Source: Kitagawia praeruptora (Eukaryota > Streptophyta > Magnoliopsida > Apiales > Apiaceae). Taken from it: a stretch of DNA of 64,000 nucleotides. Of this stretch, positions 33,925 to 44,440 are shown one piece after another (within the stretch, counting starts at the first letter, position 1; every line of letters begins with the position of its first letter). Where the stretch lies: NCBI GenBank assembly GCA_037693485.1, contig CM075348.1, positions 34,466,501-34,530,500 of the forward strand, written 5' to 3'. Position numbers and translations under genes: made by a program. A model generated the notes under the pieces. That model saw nothing but the letters and a program-made list of their open reading frames with translations, made no database searches and was not told where the DNA came from.

Positions 33925-34304
33925 TGTGCTCTTCGAAACAGCATGCCTAAAATCATAAATATAATATCATATATAAAATTTATAAAGATTTTGTAAAAAA
34001 ATATTCACTTCAATGTTACATTACCCTTAGCAAAAATTATAGATAATCTCTTTTCGTTGGCTATATTTGGCCAACCTCTAGAGGTCTGTAAGAAATATTT
34101 TATATGATCTATTATCTTATTAAAATATATTTCATTTATAACAACCTGAAATAATAATAATATATTATATTTACAATATAATCAACATCATAGCTAATAT
34201 ACCATTGGAGCACAAAAATCTTAGAGATTCAACAAATTTTACATAATCCATATTTTATCCGATTTAACCAACCATTTTTAGATAATACCATCGGAGATGC
34301 GCTA
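33925..34304. mobile_element. Decayed Tourist-like MITE, relative of 38984-39367
   Basis: It shares ATTATAGATAATCTCTT, GTTGGCTATATTTG, AACCTCTAGAG and CAACAAATTTTACATAATC with the Tourist-like element at 38984 in the same order. The right end reads ATCGGAGATGCGC. The left terminus (GTGCTCTTCG) is degraded. Target duplication not resolved. Confidence 0.5.
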
Positions 34305-34564
34305 ACGCTTTACTTATGTTAACTCTCCTTGCACACTAACGATCATTTAGCGAATATACAAAAGAAAAGATTTCAATGATGTTGTCTTTATTATCATCGC
34401 AATTTAGAGTTAAAAGATTCTAAATTTTATAATCCACAAAAATGGATCTTTGTATCATAGAAAAACGAAATTTAATATTGATTTTATTAAAAATGCATGT
34501 GGCGTTTTTGTTCCTTTTATTTTTCAAAACATAAATTATTATTTTTTAATTATTTTTTTTGAGT

Positions 34565-34613
34565 AACGCATCTTGAACATGCGTTAAGGGAAACGCATCT
34601 TAATCATGCGTGA
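34565..34613. repeat. Two small hairpins in tandem (ACGCAT...ATGCGT)
   Basis: AACGCAT-CTTGAAC-ATGCGTT and ACGCAT-CTTAATC-ATGCGT follow each other about 27 bp apart, then AAAACGCAACAG. The same kind of arrangement recurs at 36005 and 39917 with different words. Confidence 0.5.
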
Positions 34614-34969
34614 CCAAAAAAAAATATTCAGAAAACGCAACAGAAAGTTACGTTACATCCCGAAAAACATAAGCGCCACATGCCATTGTATTTTTTTACA
34701 TGTAACCTTTAAATTGTGATAAAGAGGACTTCAATCCGCATGTGCCTTTTAGGTTACATGTAAATACAGTTAAAAAAATTTGCCTTTACAAGTATGTTAT
34801 GTATAATTTTATATATATGAAAGTCATCATTAAGTATTACTCCTTCCATTATATTGATTGTAATTCCTTTTTACATGCATGTTTCAAAGATTTTGGTCAC
34901 GTTTAAACAAGCCAGTTTAAATAGAACTGAATAAAAGTATTCTAACAAATGATCACTCTTATATATATA

Positions 34970-34998
34970 TTAGCCGATAATCCGTGCGAAGCACGGAT
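34970..34998 (-). mobile_element. Helitron 3' terminus with perfect 8-bp hairpin
   Basis: A|TTAG (CTAA in reverse, a valid CTRR end), then a hairpin ATCCGTGC (34980-34987), loop GAA, GCACGGAT (34991-34998). The body extends right into AT-rich DNA. A possible 5' end is TTATAGA|T near 35254, but I am not sure. Confidence 0.55.
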
Positions 34999-34999
34999 T

Positions 35000-35658
35000 G
35001 TGATAAATTATCTTAAATTTCTAATTTTTAATTTTTTTAAATGAATAAAATCTTGAATCACCAAGTTCTATATAATACTATATTCTCGACTTTTATTTCG
35101 ATTGTTAGTTAATAGACTTCTAGTATATAACTTCAATAATAAATTAAATTAATATTTAATTTTATTATTTTAATTAATTAAATTCATATAACTTATCTCT
35201 GGTAATACAAAAATAGTTATATTATTAATTGTATTTATTATTAGTCTATTATAGATATATTTTAAATATTAATTAATGGAGCCCTAAGTCCTATATTATG
35301 CACTTTTATTTTAATTTTTAGTTTAAATTAAATTAATATTTAATATTATGATTTTAATATTATGATTTTATTAATTATATTAAGTCCTATATTTAATATT
35401 TTTTATTTATGTATACCGCTGTATACATGGCATAGCGCAGTATACATTAATTAATTAATTGGCATACCGTATTTTAGTTCAAATAGGACTTGTTTCATTA
35501 GTAGTTATTATTTTTATTGGCCTTCTATACACTTAAAAACATTTTTTAAAATAAGATCAAATAGTAAAATAAATAAATAAATTAATTAATTAATTGGCAT
35601 AACTTGCATACCGCGGTATAATGGCATACCATTCAAAGAGATTTCTGTTTTTAATAAA
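35000..35658. other. Intergenic AT-rich DNA, no gene recognised
   Basis: Contains repeats of ATTAATTAATTGGCATA(C/A) near 35450 and 35580 and two CATACCG(C)-type blocks (GTATACCGCTGTATACATGG and CATACCGCGGTATAATGG), which are small palindromes. No gene. Confidence 0.5.
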
Positions 35659-35660
35659 TA

Positions 35661-35918
35661 CTCCCTCCGTCCCTAAATGTTTTTCCTGTTTGCTTTATCA
35701 CGTTTGCCAACGCACACTTTTGATCATTAATATTTTTAATTTCGTGTTAGTATCAAATATAAAAACTTCACTGTATTAAAGTACTCACAAATACGAATCA
35801 AACAAGATCACTCATGAATATATTTTATCTTATAAATTATCCGTAAATTAATAGTCAAGCGCTTACAATGAACAGGAACAAAAGTAAAAACAAGAAATGT
35901 CAATTGAAACAGAGGGAG
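35661..35918. mobile_element. Stowaway MITE (258 bp)
   Basis: It starts CTCCCTCCGTCCC and ends GAGGGAG, flanked by TA at 35659-35660 and 35919-35920. These are the hallmarks of Stowaway (Tc1/mariner-related) MITEs. The interior matches the copy at 55614-55865 (TTATCACGTTTGCCAACGCA and CAAGATCACTCATGA in order). Confidence 0.9.
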
Positions 35919-36004
35919 TAGTATATATATGAGAGAATTACCAAAATGCCTATTTTTCACAAGTTTTTGTCCAAAATACTGATTTTGAAAAAAATGGCCC
36001 GAAA

Positions 36005-36235
36005 TACCGACGGGATACGGAGAATCGTCCTCCGTATTAGCATAATACGGAACACCGAGTTCCGTATTATGCATGATACGGAACACCATCTTCCGTGTTA
36101 GCATGATACGGAACACGGTGTTCCGCAACACCCCATGATACGGAACATGGTGTTCCGCAACACCTCATGATACGGAACACGGTGTTCCGCAACACCCCAT
36201 GATACGGAACACGGTCTTCCGCAACACCCCTTATA
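36005..36235. repeat. Array of ~33-bp repeats, each a hairpin around GATACGGAACAC
   Basis: At least four regular units (GATACGGAACACGGTGTTCC plus GCAACACCCCAT) from about 36105 to 36230 follow less regular ones from 36005. Within each unit CGGAACAC and GTGTTCCG are inverted repeats, so every unit can fold. No CRISPR is implied. This is a eukaryotic minisatellite. Confidence 0.8.
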
Positions 36236-36771
36236 TCACGGTAGACGGTGTAGCGTTTTCAATCAGTAAAAAGGACCAGCATGGCTCCATATGAATATTT
36301 TGGGCCATCACCCTATATATATCCAACCGAATTTATTTATTGATATAGTTATTAACATATAGTTTGCTAATTCTCTTTAACTTTTGTGATCGGCCCAGCC
36401 ATGTGTACGTTTCTGGTGTGTTTTGTTCACGATCTTTCTCATGGCTTTTTAACAAGTTAACTCCATCCCCACGAAAATTAGGATAGTTAAATCCCTGCAT
36501 TAATTATGATCAACGAACCAAACATTTGCGATTAATTAAGTTACAAAAATCGAATTAGTTAGCTGAAGGATCCTCGTCAGAGACCTTTCGTGGCCATATA
36601 TATATATGGTTCAGTCATGATGTAGTGAACCACGCATAGAGAAAGCAATATTGTTATTCTAAATTGGTGATGATGATGTCGAAAAACTTAGACAATAATT
36701 TGATTAATAAAAATTTTAGTGGCCATGCCAATAAAAAAATATTGTGAACAAATTAACTACGGCATGATTAA

Positions 36772-37154
36772 GAGGGTGTTTGGCATTGCTTAAAATAAGT
36801 TACTTTTGACTTAATGGAGGTGTTTTTAACTTAAAGGAAAAAGTAAAGTTGTTTACTTTAAGTTGAACGAAGGTGTTTGGGTAATTTTACTTAAAGTTAA
36901 ATGGGGTTTTAATAATTTTGACTTAAATGAAATTTGACTTTAAAAAATTTCAAATTCATAATATTTAAACTTTACAAGAATTTTGAAAAAAAAAACTCCA
37001 TAAATCATAAGTCATAAGTTAAAAGTACCTAAATTGAACTTATGACTTAAAGCAGTTTTTTAACTTAAAACCGGGCTTTAAGTAAGTTTGCCAAACGGTG
37101 CAAAATCTCGTTAAAGTCACTTTTGACTTTAAGCTCGAGAAGCCAAACAGGCTG
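36772..37154. mobile_element. hAT-like MITE (383 bp)
   Basis: The left end, GAGGGTGTTTGGCA, and the reverse of the right end, CAGCCTGTTTGGCT, begin longer arms rich in TTAAAGTCAAAAGT and ACTTTTGACTTAA. The GTGTTTGGC terminus is common in plant hAT-type MITEs. An 8-bp target duplication was not clear. Confidence 0.6.
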
Positions 37155-37324
37155 TAAGACAAAGAAACACAAACCATCATTGTTAAGACAAAGAGAGCAC
37201 GTTTACTTTGTATATTATTGCAATATACAACTAAACCTTCACTACAGCTGACACATTAATTTATTTGCATGCTCAACTTAATTAACTACATACTTTTTTT
37301 TTTGCTAATTAATTACAAACGCAC

Positions 37325-37390
37325 ATAGTAGCGATCCAACTTTTAACCTCTGCATTAGAGATGCAAGAGTCTTACCACTGGACCAATCCT
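37325..37390 (-). repeat. tRNA-like remnant downstream of the MIZU-KUSSEI1-like gene
   Basis: On the minus strand TGGTCCAGTGG (37386-37376) fits a Pol III A box. It is followed at tRNA-like distance by a degraded GGTTAAAAG. It is likely a SINE head or tRNA-derived relic and not a functional tRNA. Confidence 0.3.
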
Positions 37391-37521
37391 TTATTGGTAT
37401 TAACTACGTACTTGAAAGCTAAAAAAATGTTCAATCATCGAAATTCATTAATTTTTTTAAATACACATTCCATTCGACACAAATAATTCACATCCAATAC
37501 ATTAATTCTCAAAAAAACTTT

Positions 37522-38301
37522 TTATACTCGAAGTAAAAAAATACTAAGGTCAGGCCCACCCTTGCCATCAGGGTTCATCATGTAGTAAGCTTCCGAGTGT
37601 TGTGTCCCCACCACTCTTTCAAACCTAGCTCTCATATACAACAACTCCCCCTCCGACAAGCCACCTTTCCGTCCATCCTCCACCACAGGTATCACTCCGG
37701 CACCGACCGATACGCTCTCCACGGTACTAAGCACGTGCCAATCAGACTGCGTGCACTCGCGTGACAGCGCGTACCCTGATTTTCTACCATTACAATACAT
37801 AGTCCACATTGGTTCTTTCCATAACTTACCATGGCGATGCGTGGTGGGACCCCTAGAGCACTCCAATGCAATCCTCACTAACCCTGATGACATTTCCTTG
37901 ACGAGAGTTGACGTGGACACCGCCAGCTCGATGATCAACACGGGTGCTGACCTGGGATCGTACTGGACAGCGAAGCTGACGTGGCCACGGCGGTTGCCGA
38001 ATAGGGTTCCGGTGACTTTGCGGCCTAGGGTTGGAGTTATGGAGAGGTGGGAAGGTATTGTTAGCCACCGGCAAGTGGGGATAATCATGGGAAAGGAGAT
38101 TAGGTTGATGAGTGAGCGGAAGAAGGCGGAGATGACTAAACGAGGTTTGGATTGGCGGTGGAGGACGACGGAGGTGTTAGTATTGGTGGAGTGATGGTTA
38201 GGGTCAGGTTTGTAGGAAGTGGATCTCATGTAGGTAGTAGGGATGATATTTGTGGTGGTGCTGCTGTTGTAGCTACTTGTTCTTGGAAGTTCTATCTTCA
38301 T
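37522..38301 (-). CDS. MIZU-KUSSEI1-like protein (DUF617 family)
   Basis: This intron-less gene encodes 259 residues. Residues 1-60 are a variable Ser/Thr/Asn-rich leader. The DUF617/MIZ1 domain covers about 92-259, with conserved blocks Thr-Gly-Thr-Leu-Phe-Gly-Asn-Arg-Arg-Gly-His-Val (97-108), Leu-Leu-Tyr-Met-Arg-Ala-Arg-Phe-Glu-Arg and a C-terminal Gly-Gly-Pro-Asp-Leu-Ser-Ile-Phe-Leu-Leu-Arg-Val. Length and single-exon structure are usual for the family. In Arabidopsis MIZ1 is needed for root hydrotropism and is reported at the ER membrane. Most paralogues are uncharacterised and the molecular activity is unknown. The chosen ATG precedes the domain by about 90 codons and follows a leader with a CTCTC-rich tract. 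It is the only clear conventional host gene here and is surrounded by MITEs on both sides. Whether it is the MIZ1 orthologue or a paralogue cannot be decided by eye. Confidence 0.93.
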   Translation of the reverse strand: MKIELPRTSSYNSSTTTNIIPTTYMRSTSYKPDPNHHSTNTNTSVVLHRQSKPRLVISAFFRSLINLISFPMIIPTCRWLTIPSHLSITPTLGRKVTGTLFGNRRGHVSFAVQYDPRSAPVLIIELAVSTSTLVKEMSSGLVRIALECSRGPTTHRHGKLWKEPMWTMYCNGRKSGYALSRECTQSDWHVLSTVESVSVGAGVIPVVEDGRKGGLSEGELLYMRARFERVVGTQHSEAYYMMNPDGKGGPDLSIFLLRV

Positions 38302-38474
38302 TATGTGTTTTGTGTGCGTGGGAGAGAGAGAGAGAGGGAGATGATGATGATGATGGTGTTGGAAGGGAGTAGATGTAATAAATATAAAAAGGTAGAAGAC
38401 GGAGGCTTGTGTAGAGCAGGGCTATAGAGCTAAAGTGCTTATGATCATTTGGTTCCTTCATGCTTTTCAGTACC

Positions 38475-38484
38475 TTATATATAC
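38475..38484 (-). promoter_or_regulatory. TATA box of the MIZU-KUSSEI1-like gene
   Basis: GTATATATAAGG on the minus strand lies about 175 bp upstream of the ATG. The predicted leader contains a (CT)n tract (GAGAGAGAGA on the plus strand at 38321-38340), a common feature of plant 5' leaders. Confidence 0.55.
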
Positions 38485-38691
38485 ACCTCCTCCGCATATA
38501 ATAGTAGTATAATACTAGTTGAACCAACATATATAATGAGCGAAACACAAGGTCCCACCATTTCTATTGCTATACAATATAAATTGTAGATGGTGCTAGC
38601 TGGGATTAATGTTTTTAGAAAAATTTACCCCTAAACGTTTTATTTATTTGATGTTATTATGTATTTTACAAATTTTCTTTTCTTTGTATTA

Positions 38692-38693
<2 letters not shown>

Positions 38694-38728
<35 letters not shown>
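38694..38728. repeat. (AT)n microsatellite
   Basis: About 17 AT dinucleotides in a row, followed by a T/A-rich stretch, roughly 400 bp upstream of the MIZU-KUSSEI1-like ATG. Likely length-polymorphic. Confidence 0.95.
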
Positions 38729-38731
<3 letters not shown>

Positions 38732-38824
38732 AAAAATTACTTTTTCGAATGCTCTATTAAATATTAAATAGTATAATCGACTTGATTTGAGGATAGGATC
38801 GGATAGGCCTATGTGCTGATCAGT

Positions 38825-39642
38825 CTTAGGGGTCGCTTGGCTTACCTTAAAATGAGTAGGTTAAGTCTTATAAGCATAAGTGTCATATAAGTGATAAGTA
38901 GATCAGAAATTATAAGTGAGTAGAGTTTTAGGTAAATTAGAATTTATAAATCAGTAGAGCATTTGGTAAATCAGAACTTATAAGAGCATCTTCAATGGGA
39001 GACATCCCTTAGCTAAATTTTAAAATTAATTAGCATAAATAAGAATTATAAAGAATGTGTAAAAAAATTACACTCCAATGGGACAAAACTGTTATCTATA
39101 ATTATAGATAATCTCTTGATGTTGGCTATATTTGTCGAACCTCTAGAGACCTGTAGTGAATTGCCACATTACTTATTTCTATATTAAAACTATATATTCC
39201 ATTAATAACAACTTGAAATATTAATAACATACCATTTTTAAAATATAGCCAATCATTATGGCCAATACCCTCGGAACACAATGTTTTACAGGTTCGACAA
39301 ATTTTACATAATCAATATTATATGTAATTTAGCCAATCATTTTTAGTTAACGCCATTGGAGATGCTCTAAGTTAACTTTTTTAATTATTTTTTTAAATAT
39401 TTGTTTTTTAGTATATATCAATGGATATCAATGGATAGATCTCAATGAGTAGATAAATTTGATATATACATATTAATTTTTTAATAAACGGATCAAAAAA
39501 TATATAATTTTGAAGATTTGAAGAATTGCGTGTATCGAGAATAAGTGATAAACATAAGTTGATTGTTAAGGATATCCATCAGTTCCTATGACCTTATAAG
39601 CCGTAACTTCATCCAAATATGAAAGGCCAAACAGGCACTTAG
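38825..39642. mobile_element. hAT-like MITE interrupted by a Tourist-like MITE
   Basis: The left end, CTTAGGGGTCGCTTGGC, and the reversed right end, CTAAGTGCCTGTTTGGC, are imperfect inverted repeats. The interior matches 28083-28515. Removing 38984-39367 plus one TAA restores collinearity with that copy. It lies about 300-1,100 bp upstream of the predicted promoter of the MIZU-KUSSEI1-like gene. Confidence 0.65.
38984..39367. mobile_element. Tourist-like (PIF/Harbinger) MITE (384 bp) nested in a hAT-like MITE
   Basis: Terminal repeats are GAGCATCTTCAATGG and, reversed, GAGCATCTCCAATGG (one mismatch in 15). It is flanked by TAA at 38981-38983 and 39368-39370, the 3-bp target typical of PIF/Harbinger. 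The related outer MITE at 28083 shows the empty site ACTTATAAGTTAAC. Confidence 0.85.
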
Positions 39643-39916
39643 AGTGATACAGTACATTAGTATTTTAGATGAGTAAATCTGTAAATATATATAGGCAATT
39701 GAAGGTTGCGACATCAAGCTTTTCTTCCTTCGGATAGTTGGCATTTCAGGCCCGATCACGTGCTTTAGTTTGTTTTCTTCTAGGTAAACATGTGTATAAG
39801 CCTATTAGGAGAGGAAAAAATGTGGGCTTGCTTACTTTTCTGGTATAGTACAGAATTGAGTTTTCATTTCTGGTACACTTGAACGTGAAGTTTCATTTCT
39901 GGTATAGTTTAGAAAT

Positions 39917-40003
39917 TTCAATAGAAAACGCCACTAGAAGTGGCGGTTTTTGTTGAATTTCATTTCAACAGAAAACGCCACTTGTACTGGCGGTTTCTAT
40001 TGA
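39917..40003. repeat. Two tandem hairpins with AAAACGCCACT...GTGGCGG arms
   Basis: First: TTCAATAGAAAACGCCAC, short loop, GTGGCGGTTTTTGTTGAA. Second: TTCAACAGAAAACGCCAC..., ...CTGGCGGTTTCTATTGAA. The arms are about 18 bp. Upstream, CATTTCTGGTA(t/c)A is repeated three times at 39830-39910. The block lies just outside the repeats that flank the small-gene cluster. Confidence 0.7.
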
Positions 40004-40059
40004 AGTTATTTCCTTTCACTTTTTCCAGCACTTAGTATTATTTTATAACCACAAAATGA

Positions 40060-40215
40060 ACTTTGTAGTTGCCATTTTATATGGCTTAGAAAAAGTATTT
40101 GTCAATAGAATTTATTAATTATTTTTGTTTCGTATTCAAGTATTGACATTTTACTTTGGTATAATACAAAAATCTCCAAAAATTATTATGTCTAACTATC
40201 TTATTTTTTGGGACG
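40060..40215. repeat. Outermost left copy of the subterminal repeat (left part)
   Basis: CGTATTCAAGTATTGACATTTTACTTTGGTATAAT and ATCTCCAAAAATTATTATGT recur at 51395-51450 and partly at 51590. This copy was cut by the Athila insertion at 40220 and continues at 51293. Confidence 0.75.
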
Positions 40216-40220
40216 AGCAT

Positions 40221-41494
40221 TGATATGTTAAATTATACCTAACCGCAAGCGCACGGTATCAATTGTAGTAGATACTAGCAAATACGGGTCGAATCATCAA
40301 GGAGACAGTTTCAATTTCAATTCAATTGCTATCAATTGTTTCTAGTCACAACGATTGTTTGAGAATTTTATTAACTACTAAAGCAAATTTAACAAAGTTT
40401 TAAATCAATTAATTAAAGGATCTAGGGCAATTCAGGTTCACCATGTTTACACCAAACAAATCACAAAAGTATAGCTTTTCAATGGGATTAAGTAATTAAA
40501 GCAATGGTTAATCTTTCTCAAGTATTAACGCTCTCAGAATATCTAATGATGTTCTCACACTCACCTTCAATTCTGCTAATTGTATGTAAGCCTCTAGTAG
40601 TAAAATCTCTCGATCTATTACTCCTATTGCAATTAATTAATCCATGATATTGCGCAATTACACAAATTAAGAATTAGAACATATCAATCAGAATTACTCT
40701 TTACCCATCAATCTACTAATCAAATTAAACCCAAATCATGGTGCAAACATGGCTCCCCTTAGTACCCTAGAATTAAACTACTCACTCATGGTAGAAGTAA
40801 AACTAACAATAATAATCAAGAAAGCCATAATAAACATGTAATTAATAAAAAGGAGATAAGAAATACCTTAAACCTTTGAATAACGAAGAACAATGAAAAT
40901 CCAAATTAAACCAAGTGCTTACAAAGGAAGAGATGAAGAGAGAAAACAAAAACCCTAGCTTTTGTCCAAAAGTAAAAATACGTATGTATCTATGTCTATC
41001 CTCTCTCTCCCACGTTTTTATAATAAATCCTCCCAATAAAATCTGATCTCTATCTTCTAATAAAAGTATTTTTAATATCCTAATCAATTTACAAAAAGAT
41101 ATCCATAATTGAATAGGATTTTCTTGTAAAATTCGTCACTAATTTTGCTCCTCTGTTTCCGGGCTCTTCCAGTTGGATTTTGCTTATTGGACCACCTCTG
41201 AATTAAAGATAATTCCCTAAGCTTCGCGTGGACAGTAAGATCGTCAAATTCTGACTTCTGGAACTCAAGATATGGCCCAAACAGTGTAGGCAGCCCGTAT
41301 AGCCCAATATTACGAATTTTCTCCTATTTTATCTCCAAAATAGTTCTTTTTGCTCCAAATCCTTCCAAGTTATGGATTCTTTATTTCCTACAATAAAACA
41401 ATAATATCTATTAAATAAAAATCCAAATCAATGCAAAACACAATAAATATGAGAATAAAATCATCTAAAATATATATAAAAATATACTCTATCA
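40221..41494 (-). repeat. 3' LTR of the Athila element
   Basis: Ends TGATATG...TATCA in plus-strand reading (TGATA...CATATCA on the minus strand). It contains the same short frames as the right LTR, none of which looks like a gene. Confidence 0.94.
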
Positions 41495-41510
41495 AACATC
41501 CCCACACTTA
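41495..41510 (-). other. Polypurine tract of the Athila element
   Basis: The minus strand reads AAGTGTGGGGATGTT directly before the 3' LTR, the usual Athila form. Confidence 0.75.
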
Positions 41511-43961
41511 GCATTTGCACGTCCTCGGGCAAATAAGTGAAATAAAAACTAAGTCCTAACAAACATCACTTTCGTAGATGACACGATTGCATTGAGCATA
41601 TGCAACAAGCCGTTAAACCCCTAGGCAGCCCTAGTAGGACGAGTGTTGTCTCGTGAGGGTTTATAGTGAATGTACCCACAAAATTCATCCAACCATGCAA
41701 AAGATCAATGCTAACACAACACCACACACACAAGTCCTCTCATGCCACATCAACTTAAGAATCAAAGCAAACATACGATGTCTTGGTGTCGAAAGTGCAA
41801 GTATTCACGTAGTCTACTCAACCAATATGCAGAAGGTCATAAAAATTCATGTCAAGTGTAAAAATCGTTGGTAATCATGCTAAGCCCACAAGAAATACAT
41901 CTTTAAGTCTAAACCTGGGATCTCCTATGCCAAAACAAGTAATAACTCACCTTTCACTCAAAAACGAATATTCACTCAAGAACAAGGTTAAGTGTATCAC
42001 TCAATTCCAACAAAATCATAAACACAACTTGACACTCGCAATCAATCTCACTCTCAACACAACATACATCACTGATGACAATCAAAAGGTCTTTATTCGG
42101 GTTGTAGCGTGGGCTAGGGACAAGGTATGTCAAGTAAAGCTAAAACAGGTTAATGTCAAAAGCTAGTACCCAACAAAAATCATTATTCAATTCCCTTTCT
42201 ATTAAAACAAATACTTCCCCACACTTGGATTTTTCAATACCCCTTACATAATAACTTGACTAGTCGAATGAAGAAGGATCATACAAACAAAAGAATGCTC
42301 TCAAATTTATTCACTTTTTTTTTTCTTTTTTTTTCCTATTTTTTTTTCTTTTTTTTCTTTTTTTTTCTTTCTTGAGAGCTAAAGAATAAACACAATGATC
42401 CATATATATTTTTATGAATTTCGACTAGCAAGCATCAACCCAAAATCAATATTCCCCAAAAGTATGATCATCAATAACCCCCCCCTTTTATGAACACCTT
42501 ATTACTCCCTTAAGCACGATACTAGCCTTTGACAATTTAGGTTCAAATTTAATGTAAGGCCAATAGAATAAACAGGATAATGGCAAGTAATGTAGTGTGT
42601 CACCGAAAGAATAGGATTAAGCTCAACGGGTTAACTAATTGATCATGTTTAAAAGGTGTGAAAATATGGGAAATACGAGGTTATACCTAAGTGCCTTTAT
42701 CATCTCATCACCAAGTAATGTCATGCATTTCAAGAAAGATCTCAAGTAAGTGCTAGCAATGTAAACAACATGTGGACACTCAAGCAAACGAAAAATCATG
42801 CAAAAGATATGCATATAGGCTCAAAACTCACTTGGTGTGACAAAACATAATCAATCCCAGGTAACAAGACTCTCTAACGCACATACTTGTACTCAAAGCA
42901 TGAAAACCAAGTCATCTTGCACATATTCATGTCATTCTAATCACTTACAACATCCAATTAAGTCTACCAGCTTCAACTTGCTAGTGTAAGTGTGTGCACA
43001 AGAACAAAGCACGTCACTTCTCAAACAAAAGCGTCAATAAACACAAGAATTCTACGCATGCATGGGTGTATCAAGCAAAATACAACAACTAATCAAATTG
43101 CATGGCTAGAATTATTTTTGGTATTTTTTAATTTTTTTAAATTTTTTTTTTTTGATTTTTTTTTTTTATAAAAATTATCTAAAATTAAGAACCCTTCCCC
43201 ACACTTAAGCGCTTCATTGTCCTCAATGAACTAATGAACAAGATACAAAACTACAACTAAAAACAAAATAAAACTACACTAAAAAGAAAAGAAAGAAAAC
43301 TCCCCTGGAATCAAGGTGTCGAGTGTGAAAACCATCCCTCCTTTGCTTAGGAGCCACCCACTCACCAACAACCACCAAGAAATTTCCTGCAAAAACCACC
43401 AAGCAATATCACTCCAAAAATACCCAATTAACAAGAATAATACAAAATCCCCAATTTACAAGAACACAAATTCGTAATAAAAAATAAAATAGAGAAGAGA
43501 TATCCCAACTACGAATCAAAGAGGTGAACTTGTACTAATTTTCCCCCAAACTTGAATTTTTTAGAGATGTAGAGGAAGAAAATAATAAATTGGGTGTGTA
43601 TGTATGGGTATAAATAGGCAATGGAGTGATATGATGGATTTAAGAATTGTAATGTGAAAAAGAAAATTTTTTGAGAAGGTAATAGGGTTTAGGGATTAAA
43701 AAGAAAAATTAAAAAAAATAAAAATAAATAAATAAATAAAAAATAAAAAAAAATAAGTAGTAATAATAATAATAATAAATAATAAATAATAAATAATAAT
43801 AATAATAATAATATACAAAGAAAGTTAGAAATACTCCCCTAATGCATAAGCATGAAGTGAAAATTCCAAGAAAAAGCGATGGAAGTAATTGGCTTGCATG
43901 ATTTCAGCTCTTTGATTTGGATATTAATTTGCAGGTGAATATTCTAACACAACAAGCAAGC

Positions 43962-44025
43962 TAGCACAGATGGTTGGACGTTGGCTTTGAAGGATTGGTC
44001 ACCCCAAGGTCAGGGGATCAAATCC
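43962..44025 (+). repeat. tRNA-derived (SINE-like) segment inside the Athila 3' region
   Basis: TAGCACAGATGG (43962-43973) fits a Pol III A box with one deviation. GGATCAAATCC (44015-44025) resembles a B box (GGTTCGANNCC). Between them TTGGCTTTGAAGGATTGGTC resembles the D-stem to anticodon part of a tRNA. It is on the strand opposite to the element's genes. Confidence 0.4.
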
Positions 44026-44109
44026 GTGCAACAACATTTTTAATATATCAACAGCACAAGCAGCCAGCGTAGTACTGAAATCAACTGCTGAAAAAAAAAA
44101 TTCTCTTCC

Positions 44110-44300
44110 TGGAACACGCGCAAGCTGCTCGCGTGCAGCGCAACTGCGCCACCAACAGATACGCATGCGCAAGCTGCGCATCACCAGCGCAACCTGCTCT
44201 CCTTCCAGTAACGCTGGAGCAACCTGCGTTACATAGCCGCAAACTGCCCCACTTGCAGAAACGCAGGCTGCGCCTGCGTTACTGACCTGCAAGCTGCTCA
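44110..44300. repeat. GC-rich island of GCGCAAGCTGC-type repeats
   Basis: Variants of (C)GCAAGCTGC(T/G)C and AACGCAGGCTGC(GCC) recur about ten times in both orientations (GCGTTAC and GTAACGC), in an otherwise AT-rich region. Its minus-strand frame (about 100 codons) is probably not a gene. Confidence 0.65.
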
Positions 44301-44306
44301 AAAAAC

Positions 44307-44344
<38 letters not shown>

Positions 44345-44440
44345 CAACACTCATTTTTTTCTTCTTTTTTTTTTCAACAATGCTTGGGTTGCCTCCCAAG
44401 AAGCGCTTTTGTTTAACGTCGTTGGCTCGACTCAGCTGGT

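Larger units (their letters stand above)
41511..44440 (-). other. Non-coding 3' region of the Athila element
   Basis: Many Athila copies carry an env-like ORF here. None is visible in this one. The region holds pyrimidine tracts (42310-42375), (AAT)n/(AAAT)n repeats (43690-43815), a tRNA-like segment (43962-44025), a GC-rich repeat block (44110-44300) and a run of 32 T (44309-44340). Phrases such as CCCCACACTT recur (about 41511, 42217, 43198), reminiscent of polypurine-tract copies on the minus strand. Confidence 0.7.

Noticed and set aside
36005..36235. CRISPR-like appearance of 33-bp repeats
   Set aside because: Repeats are contiguous without unique spacers, and the genome is a plant's.
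38152..38427. Plus-strand ORFs opposite the MIZU-KUSSEI1-like gene
   Set aside because: Shadows of the conserved minus-strand coding sequence and its CT-rich leader.
41653..42166. Plus-strand ORFs (73 and 105 codons) in the Athila 3' region
   Set aside because: Antisense to the element, without promoter or recognised domain; Lys/Asn/Thr-rich composition reflects AT-rich DNA.
43999..44301. 100-codon minus-strand ORF in the Athila 3' region, considered as env remnant
   Set aside because: It translates the GC-rich repeat island and the tRNA-like segment; no transmembrane pattern.
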